DNA from: Candidatus Thorarchaeota archaeon
Lineage (GTDB): Archaea > Asgardarchaeota > Thorarchaeia > Thorarchaeales > Thorarchaeaceae
Reading direction: 5' to 3'
NCBI GenBank assembly: GCA_030612005.1
Contig: JAUWOU010000006.1
Span: forward strand, 1-62,012
Length of the DNA: 62,012 nt
The translations under genes and the position numbers were made by a program. The notes under the pieces were generated by a model. That model did not search any database and was not told where the DNA came from. It worked only from the letters and a program-made list of their open reading frames with translations. This document shows positions 24,570 through 32,997 of the stretch, piece after piece. Numbering within the stretch: position 1 is the first letter of the stretch; every line of letters begins with the position of its first letter.

Positions 24570-26315
24570 TCATTCAGGTACATCGAATAGATCAATGAGC
24601 CTGAATCTTTCCACGTCAACTAATCCCAAGTCTGTTATCTTGAGTTTAGGAATTACTGGTAAGGATAAGAAAGCCATAGCCATGAATGGTTCCTCCAAGG
24701 TAGTTCCCAGCTTGTGTGCCGCCTCTTTGAGATCCTTCAGTTTCTCACAGACATGTTCAATTGGTTGGTCACTCATAAGACCTGCAATTGGTAATGGTAG
24801 AGATTCTAAGACCTCGCCATCTTTCACAATTGCTATACCTCCATGCATTCTAACAATTTGGACCGCTGCGGCTATCAGATCTTGATCATTAGTTGAAACG
24901 GTTACTATGTTGTGACTATCATGAGAAACTGAGGAAACCATAGCTCCTTCTTTAATTCCCATTCCTTTCACAAATCCAACTGAAGATGGGGGAGATGCAT
25001 TATGCCTCTCGATAATAGCAACCTTTGTTATGTCATTTTCAATATCTGGTACGACCAGACCATCAACAACCTTTGGTTCTTCTATTAGACGATCAGTTAC
25101 AATTTGGTCTTTAATCATTCCAATCACATTCATGTGAGAACCTCTAGCTTTAACTTGGAAATCATCTGGTTCAAGATATTGGATATTAATAGAACGTCGT
25201 AGTCGAGGTTGCTCTTGCACCCCGAATTCTTGAACCATCTTCCCGTTCTTTGCAACAAGCGTTCCCTGCTTGTAGACTTGTTCTACATTGACCTTCTTCA
25301 AATTATCAAGTACAACAAGGTCAGCATGGTACCCAGGTGCAACAGCTCCAATGTAACGAAGACCATAATGTCGTGCCGTTGACAGTGTCGCTACTTTGAT
25401 AGCTATTACAGGATCAATACCCATCGCAATCGCATCACGAACCATACTATCAATGTGACCCTTAGTAACGAGATCTAGCGAGTTTCTATCATCAGTAACA
25501 AAACTGCAACACATTGATGTCATTTCATTAATGAGGGGACCAACTGCTTTGAGATTCTTAGCTGTCGAGCCATCACGGATATGAATGTGCATTCCCCTTG
25601 CCAATTTATTTTGAGCTTCTTCGAGAGTTGTACATTCATGCTCGGATGTGATACGGGCAGCAGCATAGGCATTCAAATCAAGGTCATCTAGACCAGGAGC
25701 GTGACCATCAATCCTTTTACCCATTCTAAGGGCAACTGCAATTTTTTCTAGAACTGCCGGGTCTCGATAGATGACTCCGGGATAATTCATTACTTCTGCT
25801 AGGCCTAAAACGTAGTGCTCGGTCATGAGCGGTTTGATGTCAAGGAAGTCCAGAGCTACTCCATTGGTTTCTAGGTCTGTTGATGGTACACAAGAGGGTA
25901 GCATCATATAGAACTCTAATGGGCCTCCCCTCATGCTCTTGCTCATATACAGGATTCCCTCCATGCCAAGAACATTTGCTATCTCGTGGGGGTCAGCAAT
26001 AACAGCACCTGTTCCATGAGGAACAACAGCGCGTGCATATTGGATTGGCATCACCATAGAAGACTCAACGTGAACATGACCATCAATGAATGATGGGGCT
26101 ACGTATTTTCCCTTTAGGTCTGTGACGTTCTTTCCTTCATACTTACCTATGCCTGCAATGTAAGGACCATGAATTGCAATGTCTCCCGCGACTACATCAC
26201 CCGTGAATACATTCACAACATTAGCATTCTTTAACACTAGATCAGCGCGTGTTCTTCCAGAAGCTACATCTATCATTTGACCCAAGGGATACTCGTCTGA
26301 ACGTGCAAGAAACAT
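24570..26315 (-). CDS. ade: Adenine deaminase
   Basis: 581 aa, the usual length of AdeC-type adenine deaminase, which converts adenine to hypoxanthine and ammonia with a dinuclear metal site. Motifs: FIDGHVHVESSM (metal HxH and Glu), VIADPHEIANVLG, RIDGHAPGL, ITSEHECTTLEEA and CSFVTDDRNSLDL (catalytic Asp), then KADLVVLD-like YHADLVVLDNLKK and a C-terminal domain with VSHDSHNIVTVSTND. It has its own promoter region and faces the zinc-ribbon gene (16-base gap at the ends). Part of purine salvage, possibly linked to the deaminase-like protein at 11.2 kb. Confidence 0.95.
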   Translation of the reverse strand: MFLARSDEYPLGQMIDVASGRTRADLVLKNANVVNVFTGDVVAGDIAIHGPYIAGIGKYEGKNVTDLKGKYVAPSFIDGHVHVESSMVMPIQYARAVVPHGTGAVIADPHEIANVLGMEGILYMSKSMRGGPLEFYMMLPSCVPSTDLETNGVALDFLDIKPLMTEHYVLGLAEVMNYPGVIYRDPAVLEKIAVALRMGKRIDGHAPGLDDLDLNAYAAARITSEHECTTLEEAQNKLARGMHIHIRDGSTAKNLKAVGPLINEMTSMCCSFVTDDRNSLDLVTKGHIDSMVRDAIAMGIDPVIAIKVATLSTARHYGLRYIGAVAPGYHADLVVLDNLKKVNVEQVYKQGTLVAKNGKMVQEFGVQEQPRLRRSINIQYLEPDDFQVKARGSHMNVIGMIKDQIVTDRLIEEPKVVDGLVVPDIENDITKVAIIERHNASPPSSVGFVKGMGIKEGAMVSSVSHDSHNIVTVSTNDQDLIAAAVQIVRMHGGIAIVKDGEVLESLPLPIAGLMSDQPIEHVCEKLKDLKEAAHKLGTTLEEPFMAMAFLSLPVIPKLKITDLGLVDVERFRLIDLFDVPE

Positions 26316-26421
26316 CTCTACTCACTTCATTTTGTGTAGTTATTTACAAACAAAAGGGTTTCTCAATATACTCATTTGAACCTGAAAAAGAGGTTAGTGA
26401 GTAAGTTAGTATAAGTGAATT

Positions 26422-26459
26422 AAAAAGAAAGAGAAACTGACCCAGAAAAACTGGGCCAG
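26422..26459 (-). terminator. Terminator of surface protein D
   Basis: CTGACCCAG (26437-26445) pairs with CTGGGCCAG (26451-26459) with one mismatch; the minus-strand continuation is a T-rich run. The same hairpin follows the paralogous gene at 28852. Confidence 0.7.
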
Positions 26460-26467
26460 TTCTAGTT

Positions 26468-28774
26468 TTATTTCTTGAACTTCTTCAGATAGACAACCAC
26501 TACTACAGCTATAATGATACCGCCCACAGCTATGTATGGCGCAGTGGCTGCAAGTCCTGCGAACATATCAGAAGTTGGTACCAACTCAGGTAGATCTTCA
26601 ATTAGGTTTGTAACAAAGGGGTCAACCCGTATTGTAAGGTTACCTTCTGTTCCGAGAGACCTCATTACATCAAAGATGAAAACAGGGTTCTCAGTTAACG
26701 CTCCAAATTCGAAGATAAGTTCAGTTCCAAGTGTACCAGCCATGTTGTCATCCAGGTCATTCCAAGGAGTATAATGAATCCTACCACCGATGTTGTGCAA
26801 AAGGTCAGCACTGAAAAGAAACACATCTTCAGAGATGATTGATACATTATACCAGACACCCATTGTCAGGTTCATTTCCAAATAGTATGATTCACTAGCT
26901 TCACCTGGGAGGTCCAAATCAAACACATGTGTTGCACCGTTCCCTACATTCAGAGTATGCATATCTACATAGTAATCCTCTGTGATTACATCCCAGTCTA
27001 ATGAGTAGGATACATTGTAGAGAGCATAATTCTCAGTTAAGCTACCTTCGGTATTGTTTGCTACATAGATAGGACTTACCGCAATCAATGTGTACTCATC
27101 AGAAGTCAGAGTGTAGATTGGAAGATTGAGGAAATTATCCCAAGATGAATGTTCCATCAAGCTACTACCGTCCCACCAGTTGGATAGTGGATAGCTAGCT
27201 GCCGCCAACGATCTACCTGTACGGTCGAATAGTTGGACATCAGTTGTTGCAGTGACATTATCTTCATTTAACAAAGTTATTGTCATATTGAAGAAATCTA
27301 GAGCATCAGTTGGAACTCTGAAACCACCCACACGTGTCATGGATGTCGTAAGATCTTCAGTGATTGGTCCAATATTGAATTCAAACTCACCCAGATAATC
27401 ACCATCCATTGTGGTAAATAGAACATATTCTCCTGCGGGTATGTAGATAAAGGGAGAATCGGGATAGTATGTATCGTAACCGATAGTGAATTGTCGCATC
27501 ATCATGTCTTCAGTAACGGTATAGATATACCAATCACATGAACCAGAGTAGAATGTTGAATTCACTTTCATGAATGAGTCCTCTTCAATAGTAAGAAGGT
27601 ATCCCTTCTTTGCTTGATCTTCATTCAGGTTTTGAAGTAGGAATTCCTCATTGAGAGGGAGTTCATCATCTTCAACAACTGAGTTGTATAACGCATATTG
27701 GACATTGTCCCCACCCATAACTGTCAGGTAGTATGTTTCACCCTGTATTGACTTGTAGAAGTAATTATCAGATAACGGAAATGGAAAATCATATTGCATT
27801 CGCATTTTGCCACTGTCATCCAAAAAGGCATCAGATGAGAGTGAAAGCATTATCATATGCGGGGATGCAAGAGGCATTATCTCGGGATAATTAAATGAAT
27901 ATGAAATCATAGCGAGTTCAGTTGGTGAATTATACTTGTAAGTCCGAACAGTCGGTGCTTTTTCTGTATGTACAATTGAACCGTCAACTACTGTTAGCTC
28001 ACTTCCTGGAAGTGTGTCTTGCACAACATTACCAATAGGTATAGTCTCAGGAGTCACAGCTTGTGGATGTATATCAAACATAACAAGACCGGAATGATCG
28101 AATCCAGCGCCAATCCATATGTAGTGGGTTCCGACTCCAGGTTTGAATGGAGTTACGGTAATATCACCATCCATTCCGACACCATAGGTAATCACGGTAT
28201 CCTCAGAGTCAAGGATTACAAATTCCCACTCAATATCATCTTGAAGAGAATTTATTGTCAGATGGATAAACTCAGCACCAGCTGTTGCAAGTGTCCCTAT
28301 GTACATTAATTCAGATTCAATAGCGATGGTTGTAGTCTGTCCCATATTAAGAGCAAAAGAGCGTCGATTTGTGGTTGAGTTGGTTTCACCATCAAGATCC
28401 CAGAATGTTGGAAGAAGTGTATCTTCTCCCCAGACACCGTCAGACGTTAATGCGTCATGACTGTGCCAAAAAACTGGAACTAGACCTGGACTTGAGAAAG
28501 TACCCGTACTTCGAGTCCATCCACTATTACCATTTCTATATCTCTCATAATCAATATCTTCTTCTAGATTAAGATAATTACTGGTAATCATATCAAATAC
28601 TGTTGGTTCTGCATACAAGTATGTATGCCCGTTTTCATCAGCTTCGAACACTCGTTCGAAAGTTTCATCAGTCATTGTGATCTGTGCGGCTGAAGCTGGC
28701 GTGACTAGTAAACTGAAAGTCATCGCTGCAACCACAAAGAAACCTAGTAGTGTTTTTTTATCAATGCGCGACAT
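26468..28774 (-). CDS. Large surface protein, tandem paralogue D
   Basis: 768 aa. Signal peptide (about 1-29), a long N-glycosylation-rich beta-type ectodomain, and a C-terminal membrane helix (about 740-765) ending VYLKKFKK. The N-terminal segment matches the next gene's product: FEADENGHTYLYAEP and MYVNEDI-like YLNLEEDIDYERY, then MDGDITVTPFKPGVGTHYIW, TYKYNSPTELAMISYSFNYP and so on; they align over nearly their whole length. It is probably an envelope or S-layer-type protein. ATG 28774 has GAGG upstream (GAGGATGTGCA precedes it), and the start is confirmed by the same leader before the paralogue. Ligand and role are unknown. Confidence 0.8.
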   Translation of the reverse strand: MSRIDKKTLLGFFVVAAMTFSLLVTPASAAQITMTDETFERVFEADENGHTYLYAEPTVFDMITSNYLNLEEDIDYERYRNGNSGWTRSTGTFSSPGLVPVFWHSHDALTSDGVWGEDTLLPTFWDLDGETNSTTNRRSFALNMGQTTTIAIESELMYIGTLATAGAEFIHLTINSLQDDIEWEFVILDSEDTVITYGVGMDGDITVTPFKPGVGTHYIWIGAGFDHSGLVMFDIHPQAVTPETIPIGNVVQDTLPGSELTVVDGSIVHTEKAPTVRTYKYNSPTELAMISYSFNYPEIMPLASPHMIMLSLSSDAFLDDSGKMRMQYDFPFPLSDNYFYKSIQGETYYLTVMGGDNVQYALYNSVVEDDELPLNEEFLLQNLNEDQAKKGYLLTIEEDSFMKVNSTFYSGSCDWYIYTVTEDMMMRQFTIGYDTYYPDSPFIYIPAGEYVLFTTMDGDYLGEFEFNIGPITEDLTTSMTRVGGFRVPTDALDFFNMTITLLNEDNVTATTDVQLFDRTGRSLAAASYPLSNWWDGSSLMEHSSWDNFLNLPIYTLTSDEYTLIAVSPIYVANNTEGSLTENYALYNVSYSLDWDVITEDYYVDMHTLNVGNGATHVFDLDLPGEASESYYLEMNLTMGVWYNVSIISEDVFLFSADLLHNIGGRIHYTPWNDLDDNMAGTLGTELIFEFGALTENPVFIFDVMRSLGTEGNLTIRVDPFVTNLIEDLPELVPTSDMFAGLAATAPYIAVGGIIIAVVVVVYLKKFKK

Positions 28775-28841
28775 TGCACATCCTCACCTAGTTTCGGTAT
28801 CAAACTTGAAAGAATATGAATGATGTGGAAATATAGAAAGT

Positions 28842-28873
28842 GAAAAAGAAGCTGACCCAGAAAACTGGGCCAG
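28842..28873 (-). terminator. Terminator of surface protein C
   Basis: CTGACCCAG (28852-28860) with CTGGGCCAG (28865-28873), loop AAAA; on the minus strand followed by T-rich sequence. Nearly identical to the hairpin at 26437-26459. Confidence 0.7.
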
Positions 28874-28887
28874 TTCTAACTGTAATT

Positions 28888-31212
28888 TTATTTCTTGAAC
28901 TTCTTGACGTATACAATTACGACAACAACAATTACGACAACACCGATTCCAATAGGAACTGCAAGACCACCGAGCATTCCGAAAACATCAAGTCCAGCGG
29001 GTGCAAGTGGTGGAAATGTCTCAAATTCGTAGGTATCCATCGGTGTGATCTCAATCCAGAGATGTCCCTCAACAGAAAGAGCTCTACTCACAGTAAATTT
29101 GAGATAGATCTGTTCTGATATTGCTCCAAACTGAATTGACAAGTCAGGAATACTACCTTGAAGAGCATCGCTGAGGTCGGCCCAATTTGTGTAATGAGTA
29201 CACTCATTGTAAGGAGCATATGATATTACGCTATTGAGATTATTTACATCACCAGTGCCAATTGTTACATTATACCAAGTACCTGGAGTAACATTCAATT
29301 TCAGTGAATAATCCTCGATTCCATCACCAGGAATGGCCAATGTGAAATTATGATCTGCTGAGGAGCTGCTGACATCCAGAAATGCGGTTCCCTCAAAGTC
29401 ATCATGTGTCACATCTTCCCAATCAATTGTGATGTTTACAGGGAAGTTTTCAAAATAATCACCTACTCCTCCGGTATTGTTATACGGATAGGTTGAGAAT
29501 AGGATTATTGCATAATCTTCGCTGTAGATTCTAGTAACTATGGTAAACTCTTCAGTACTCGGTTGAGATGAATGTGGTATTTTACCCGAACCGTTTAACC
29601 AAGTTCCAAGTGTAAAGGTATCAGTCCATCTATTGTAGTTGAATTGATCCTTGACGTTGACGTCCATTGGAACTGATACGTTGTAGAGATTGTCCAGAGT
29701 AACAGTGAAATTATACTGACGACCTGGGTCTGTCGGTACAATAAATCCACCAACGTTCACAAAACCAGCAGAGGTATCAGTAGTCAAAGATGCTATAGTG
29801 AATTCTAACCACTCAGATACATACCCATCCACAGTGACTTCAAAGATGTAGTCGCCTGCAGGAAGATAGTAGTGCGGAACTAAATGCAAAGCAGTTCCAT
29901 CAGTCATTCCTAGATAGTAACGGTAACCATCATCATATGTTGCCCAAGCAGTAATACTGAAATCTACAGGGGATGTATTATTGACTTTTATCACCGAGTC
30001 TTCAGTCACAGTCAAGGTGTAAACTTTTGTTTCATCATGACCAAATAAATTATCCACCTTAAACTCTTGATTCACGATGAGTGGGGTTGCTACATCAGCC
30101 TCATGATAGAGCGAATAGTCGATATTATCTCCACCTTTCACTGTGATGTAATGGACTTCACCACCCAAATTATACTCACCGTAACTTGGAAATGAAGTGG
30201 TGTCAGCATATCGATACCCTTCAGATAACCCATACAGAAGAATATCACTTGTGAAAGTGATTACTGGTTCTTGGGTCCAACCAAATAGTGGAATTGGATA
30301 GTTGAATGCATATATTATCCTAGATACATCAGTTCCAGGATCTACTTTGTAGGTTCGAATTGTTGGTACTAGCTCATCATGAACCCAGCTTTCTGTTCCT
30401 TCTAAAGAAAGAATTTCACCAGTTGGAAGTGTATCAGTGAGAATCTCACCAGGCGCAATCAACCTTGGTGCAATTGCTTCGGGGAAGAAATCAAAGAGTG
30501 CCATTTCTCCATTAATACCATTGGCTTGTAGAATAATGGTGTAAGTTCCTACTGTTGATGGAAGGAATGGAAGAATCACAATATCTCCACCACTTCCAGA
30601 TTTGGATCCCATTCGATGTCCATCAGGATCTAGGACTGTGAATACCCATGTGAATCCGTCTTGCAGACAAGCAACTGTAAGATGCACAAATTCCTGTCCA
30701 CTTATGGCAAGTGACCCGTAGTAAAGATAATCGGTATCCATCGCAACTGAAGTGTGCTGTCCAAAACCAAGCGAGAAAGATCTTCTCTCGAGTGTTGTAT
30801 TAACGACTGCTCCAGACCCATCACTTCCAACAAAATCATAGAAAACAGGAAGTAAAGATGGATTTCCAAGATTTCCACTACCAAAAGTGTCATACTGTCG
30901 CCACTCAAATAGTGTACTCGTATCTTCAGAATAAGCTGAGCCCCAGGATGACCATCCATTGGCTGTATACGAGTATGTTGTAAGGTCAATATCCTCATTA
31001 ACATACATCATCGATGAGGATGGTAGCCACAGTGGATCATCTGATGGAACATAGATGTAAGTATGATTATTATCTCCAGGAGCAAACGCGTAGTTGAAGG
31101 ATTCTTCAACCATGTTTACCTGAAGTGCTGCTACTGGGGTTACAATAGAACCCAGTATAAACGTGCTAGCGATAACTAGCCCTATTATCATTTTAATATT
31201 GACGTGCTTCAA
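28888..31212 (-). CDS. Large surface protein, tandem paralogue C
   Basis: 774 aa from TTG 31212; the frame is open to 31278, but the leader GGAGAGGTGTGCA directly before the TTG copies the leader before the paralogue's ATG, so TTG is the likely start. Signal peptide, long N-glycosylation-rich ectodomain (first conserved segment FAPGDNNHTYIYVPSDDP), membrane helix and VYVKKFKK tail as in the paralogue D encoded downstream. The pair is a tandem duplication with separate terminators. Both probably form or decorate the envelope. The upstream region shows a strong inverted repeat, suggesting regulation. Confidence 0.8.
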   Translation of the reverse strand: MKHVNIKMIIGLVIASTFILGSIVTPVAALQVNMVEESFNYAFAPGDNNHTYIYVPSDDPLWLPSSSMMYVNEDIDLTTYSYTANGWSSWGSAYSEDTSTLFEWRQYDTFGSGNLGNPSLLPVFYDFVGSDGSGAVVNTTLERRSFSLGFGQHTSVAMDTDYLYYGSLAISGQEFVHLTVACLQDGFTWVFTVLDPDGHRMGSKSGSGGDIVILPFLPSTVGTYTIILQANGINGEMALFDFFPEAIAPRLIAPGEILTDTLPTGEILSLEGTESWVHDELVPTIRTYKVDPGTDVSRIIYAFNYPIPLFGWTQEPVITFTSDILLYGLSEGYRYADTTSFPSYGEYNLGGEVHYITVKGGDNIDYSLYHEADVATPLIVNQEFKVDNLFGHDETKVYTLTVTEDSVIKVNNTSPVDFSITAWATYDDGYRYYLGMTDGTALHLVPHYYLPAGDYIFEVTVDGYVSEWLEFTIASLTTDTSAGFVNVGGFIVPTDPGRQYNFTVTLDNLYNVSVPMDVNVKDQFNYNRWTDTFTLGTWLNGSGKIPHSSQPSTEEFTIVTRIYSEDYAIILFSTYPYNNTGGVGDYFENFPVNITIDWEDVTHDDFEGTAFLDVSSSSADHNFTLAIPGDGIEDYSLKLNVTPGTWYNVTIGTGDVNNLNSVISYAPYNECTHYTNWADLSDALQGSIPDLSIQFGAISEQIYLKFTVSRALSVEGHLWIEITPMDTYEFETFPPLAPAGLDVFGMLGGLAVPIGIGVVVIVVVVIVYVKKFKK

Positions 31213-31284
31213 TGCACACCTCTCCTCTGTCACATTCGTAAAATGAATGGTTATGAATTCTTCGTGGTTATACAGCAATACATA

Positions 31285-31325
31285 TTATTAACATATATCA
31301 CAATGTTAATAAACTATTATTAACA
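31285..31325. promoter_or_regulatory. Inverted-repeat operator array between divergent genes
   Basis: TTATTAACAT (31285-31294) and ATGTTAATAA (31303-31312) form a perfect 10-bp inverted repeat with an 8-base spacer. A third half site TTATTAACA is at 31317-31325. It sits between surface gene C (leftward, start 31212) and the zinc-finger microprotein (rightward, start 31345), where it could control both. Confidence 0.55.
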
Positions 31326-31344
31326 ATGGTTAAGATGAATTACC

Positions 31345-31458
31345 ATGAATGAAAGTATAGATAAATTCGAATGCAAACTCTGTGGTCATCGATTCGACTC
31401 TAAGATAGAGATGAAAAAGCATGCCATGGATAAGCACCCAGGAATGACACCCAAGTAG
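31345..31458 (+). CDS. C2H2 zinc-finger microprotein (37 aa)
   Basis: A short frame ATG 31345 to TAG encodes MNESIDKFECKLCGHRFDSK followed by IEMKKHAMDKHPGMTPK. It has a complete C2H2 finger: Cys-x2-Cys, 12 residues, His-x4-His, with the hydrophobic core residues F and M in place. It has no Shine-Dalgarno, which fits a leaderless or short-leader archaeal gene, and a strong terminator (31471-31492) follows. One-finger C2H2 proteins occur in archaea as DNA- or protein-binding modules. The adjacent inverted-repeat array suggests it could regulate its divergent neighbour (inference). Confidence 0.65.
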   Translation: MNESIDKFECKLCGHRFDSKIEMKKHAMDKHPGMTPK

Positions 31459-31470
31459 TCACCTGAAAAT

Positions 31471-31510
31471 CCCCGATCTATTAAGGTCGGGGACTCCTAA
31501 TTTTCTTCTT
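31471..31510 (+). terminator. Terminator of the C2H2 microprotein gene
   Basis: CCCCGATC (31471-31478) pairs with GGTCGGGG (31485-31492), one G-T pair, followed by a T-rich stretch near 31500-31510. Confidence 0.65.
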
Positions 31511-31599
31511 ATGCTGATTATAGAATACTTTTATCTCAGTGATGCCCACCCAGATACCAAGGCCTTCTTAGCCTATTTCAAGACAAGGAGCTCTTGAGA

Positions 31600-32232
31600 A
31601 TGAAAATTCGTACTGACTCTAAGAGTATTGCATTACTGGCTGTTTTCACATCACTAGTCATAGCCCTTGAAATCTTTCCAATCCCAGGACTTACAGATTT
31701 CTATACACCCGTTCCTAGTTTCACCATTGATTGGACTGGCATCCCAATTATGATTGTATTCCTTGGCCTTGGAACTGTTTTCTCATTCTTCACTATAGCT
31801 GTAATGTGGATCTTCATAGGATATCGTAATTTCCAGGGAGCCGCATTCAAGGGTCTTGCAGAAACATTTACTCTTCTAGGGTTAATTGTAGCCAAACTTG
31901 TTTTGAGAAATAGGAACCTTGATTGGAAGAAATCTGCAGTAGTATATTTGACGTTTGCCTGCCTATTTCGTGGTGTAGGTATGCTCTTTGGAAATGTGGT
32001 TCTCTTCAATCTATTTTGGGGAATGCCTTATGATGCTGCATTCGCTTTGTCGACCATTTATGTTCCTTGGAACATAATTCAAGCAGCAATCAATGTAGTA
32101 GGTGGATTATTCCTCTTTCAGTTAATTCCCGAGAGTTTACGCACACAAGCCGGATTAGGTGTCAATGGATCGGATGTAACAACCAAGTACGAAGAGATAT
32201 CAGAAGATGAACTCAAAACAGAAACCGAATAG
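31600..32232 (+). CDS. ECF transporter S component-like membrane protein
   Basis: 210 aa; ATG 31600 chosen because AAGGAG ends 9 bases upstream (a TTG at 31594 is in frame but too near). Five to six membrane helices (about 10-27, 40-68, 70-95, 115-135, 140-165), a conserved amphipathic ending (NVVGGLFLFQLIPESL) and a short acidic tail fit substrate-capture S components of energy-coupling-factor vitamin transporters, such as the flavin-like RibU group. cofE starts directly after the stop, so the substrate may be a deazaflavin, flavin or other cofactor precursor (inference). Confidence 0.7.
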   Translation: MKIRTDSKSIALLAVFTSLVIALEIFPIPGLTDFYTPVPSFTIDWTGIPIMIVFLGLGTVFSFFTIAVMWIFIGYRNFQGAAFKGLAETFTLLGLIVAKLVLRNRNLDWKKSAVVYLTFACLFRGVGMLFGNVVLFNLFWGMPYDAAFALSTIYVPWNIIQAAINVVGGLFLFQLIPESLRTQAGLGVNGSDVTTKYEEISEDELKTETE

Positions 32233-32236
32233 TCCG

Positions 32237-32992
32237 ATGAAAATAGATACAGTCGAGGTCATACCAATCTGTGGGTTTCCAATCGTAAAGAGGAATGACA
32301 ATATCTGCGAACTACTTGGGTCTACAATGAGAGATAGTGGTTTAGACTTTGCTCAAGGAGATATTCTAGTTGTATCGCACACTATTGTTTCAGTTGTAGA
32401 AGGAAGTGTGTACCTCTTATCGGAAATCATACCATCGATGAAAGCACAGCAAGTTGCATCAAAAGGAAATTTCTCAGAACATAGAGTAGAGGTTGCATTA
32501 AGAGAAGCAACTGAGATTATACGAGAAGAACCCGTACTTGTCACTAGAACAAAGCAAGGTATCATTACTGATTTTTCTGGAGTGGATGAGAGTAATGCAC
32601 CAGCAGGTACACTCGTCGCACTTCCAACAGATCCAGATGCTTCAGCAACCAGAATCCACGAGAACATCTCTCAATCAGCTGGCTTTAAGATTCCAGTAAT
32701 TATAACTGATACACAAGGCAGACCTTGGCGAAAAGGAGCTGTTAATCTCGGGATAGGTGTGGCAGGTATGTCCCCTTTCATCAATAACAAGGGTAGGTTG
32801 GATATACACGGAAATCCACTTCGTTCTTCCCTAGTTTGTATTGCAGATGAGATAGCAGCTAGTACAGAGCTTGTTATGGGACAAGCTGATGAAAAAGTGC
32901 CAATAGCAATTGTTAGAGGTGTAAATATCGAAACACGAACAGGCACTGCCAATGAGATTCTCCGAACTGAATCAGAGAACCTCTTTCTCTAG
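32237..32992 (+). CDS. cofE: Coenzyme F420-0:L-glutamate ligase
   Basis: 251 aa from ATG 32237, five bases after the S-component stop (an in-frame ATG at 32207 overlaps it and would add ten residues that do not match the family). CofE adds gamma-linked glutamates to F420-0 with GTP. Visible marks: VEVIPICGFPIVKRNDNICE, GDILVVSHTIVSVVEG, RTKQGIITDFSGVDESNAPA, VIITDTQGRPWRKGAVNLGI with the family's ITDTxGRPWR signature, and VADE-like CIADEIAASTELVMGQADEK. Its presence supports F420 use in this archaeon. Overlap with the ECF-like gene suggests co-expression. Confidence 0.92.
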   Translation: MKIDTVEVIPICGFPIVKRNDNICELLGSTMRDSGLDFAQGDILVVSHTIVSVVEGSVYLLSEIIPSMKAQQVASKGNFSEHRVEVALREATEIIREEPVLVTRTKQGIITDFSGVDESNAPAGTLVALPTDPDASATRIHENISQSAGFKIPVIITDTQGRPWRKGAVNLGIGVAGMSPFINNKGRLDIHGNPLRSSLVCIADEIAASTELVMGQADEKVPIAIVRGVNIETRTGTANEILRTESENLFL

Positions 32993-32997
32993 ACTAC

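Noticed and set aside
24550-24885. Plus-strand frame inside the adenine deaminase gene
   Set aside because: Antisense shadow of the conserved deaminase C-terminal part.
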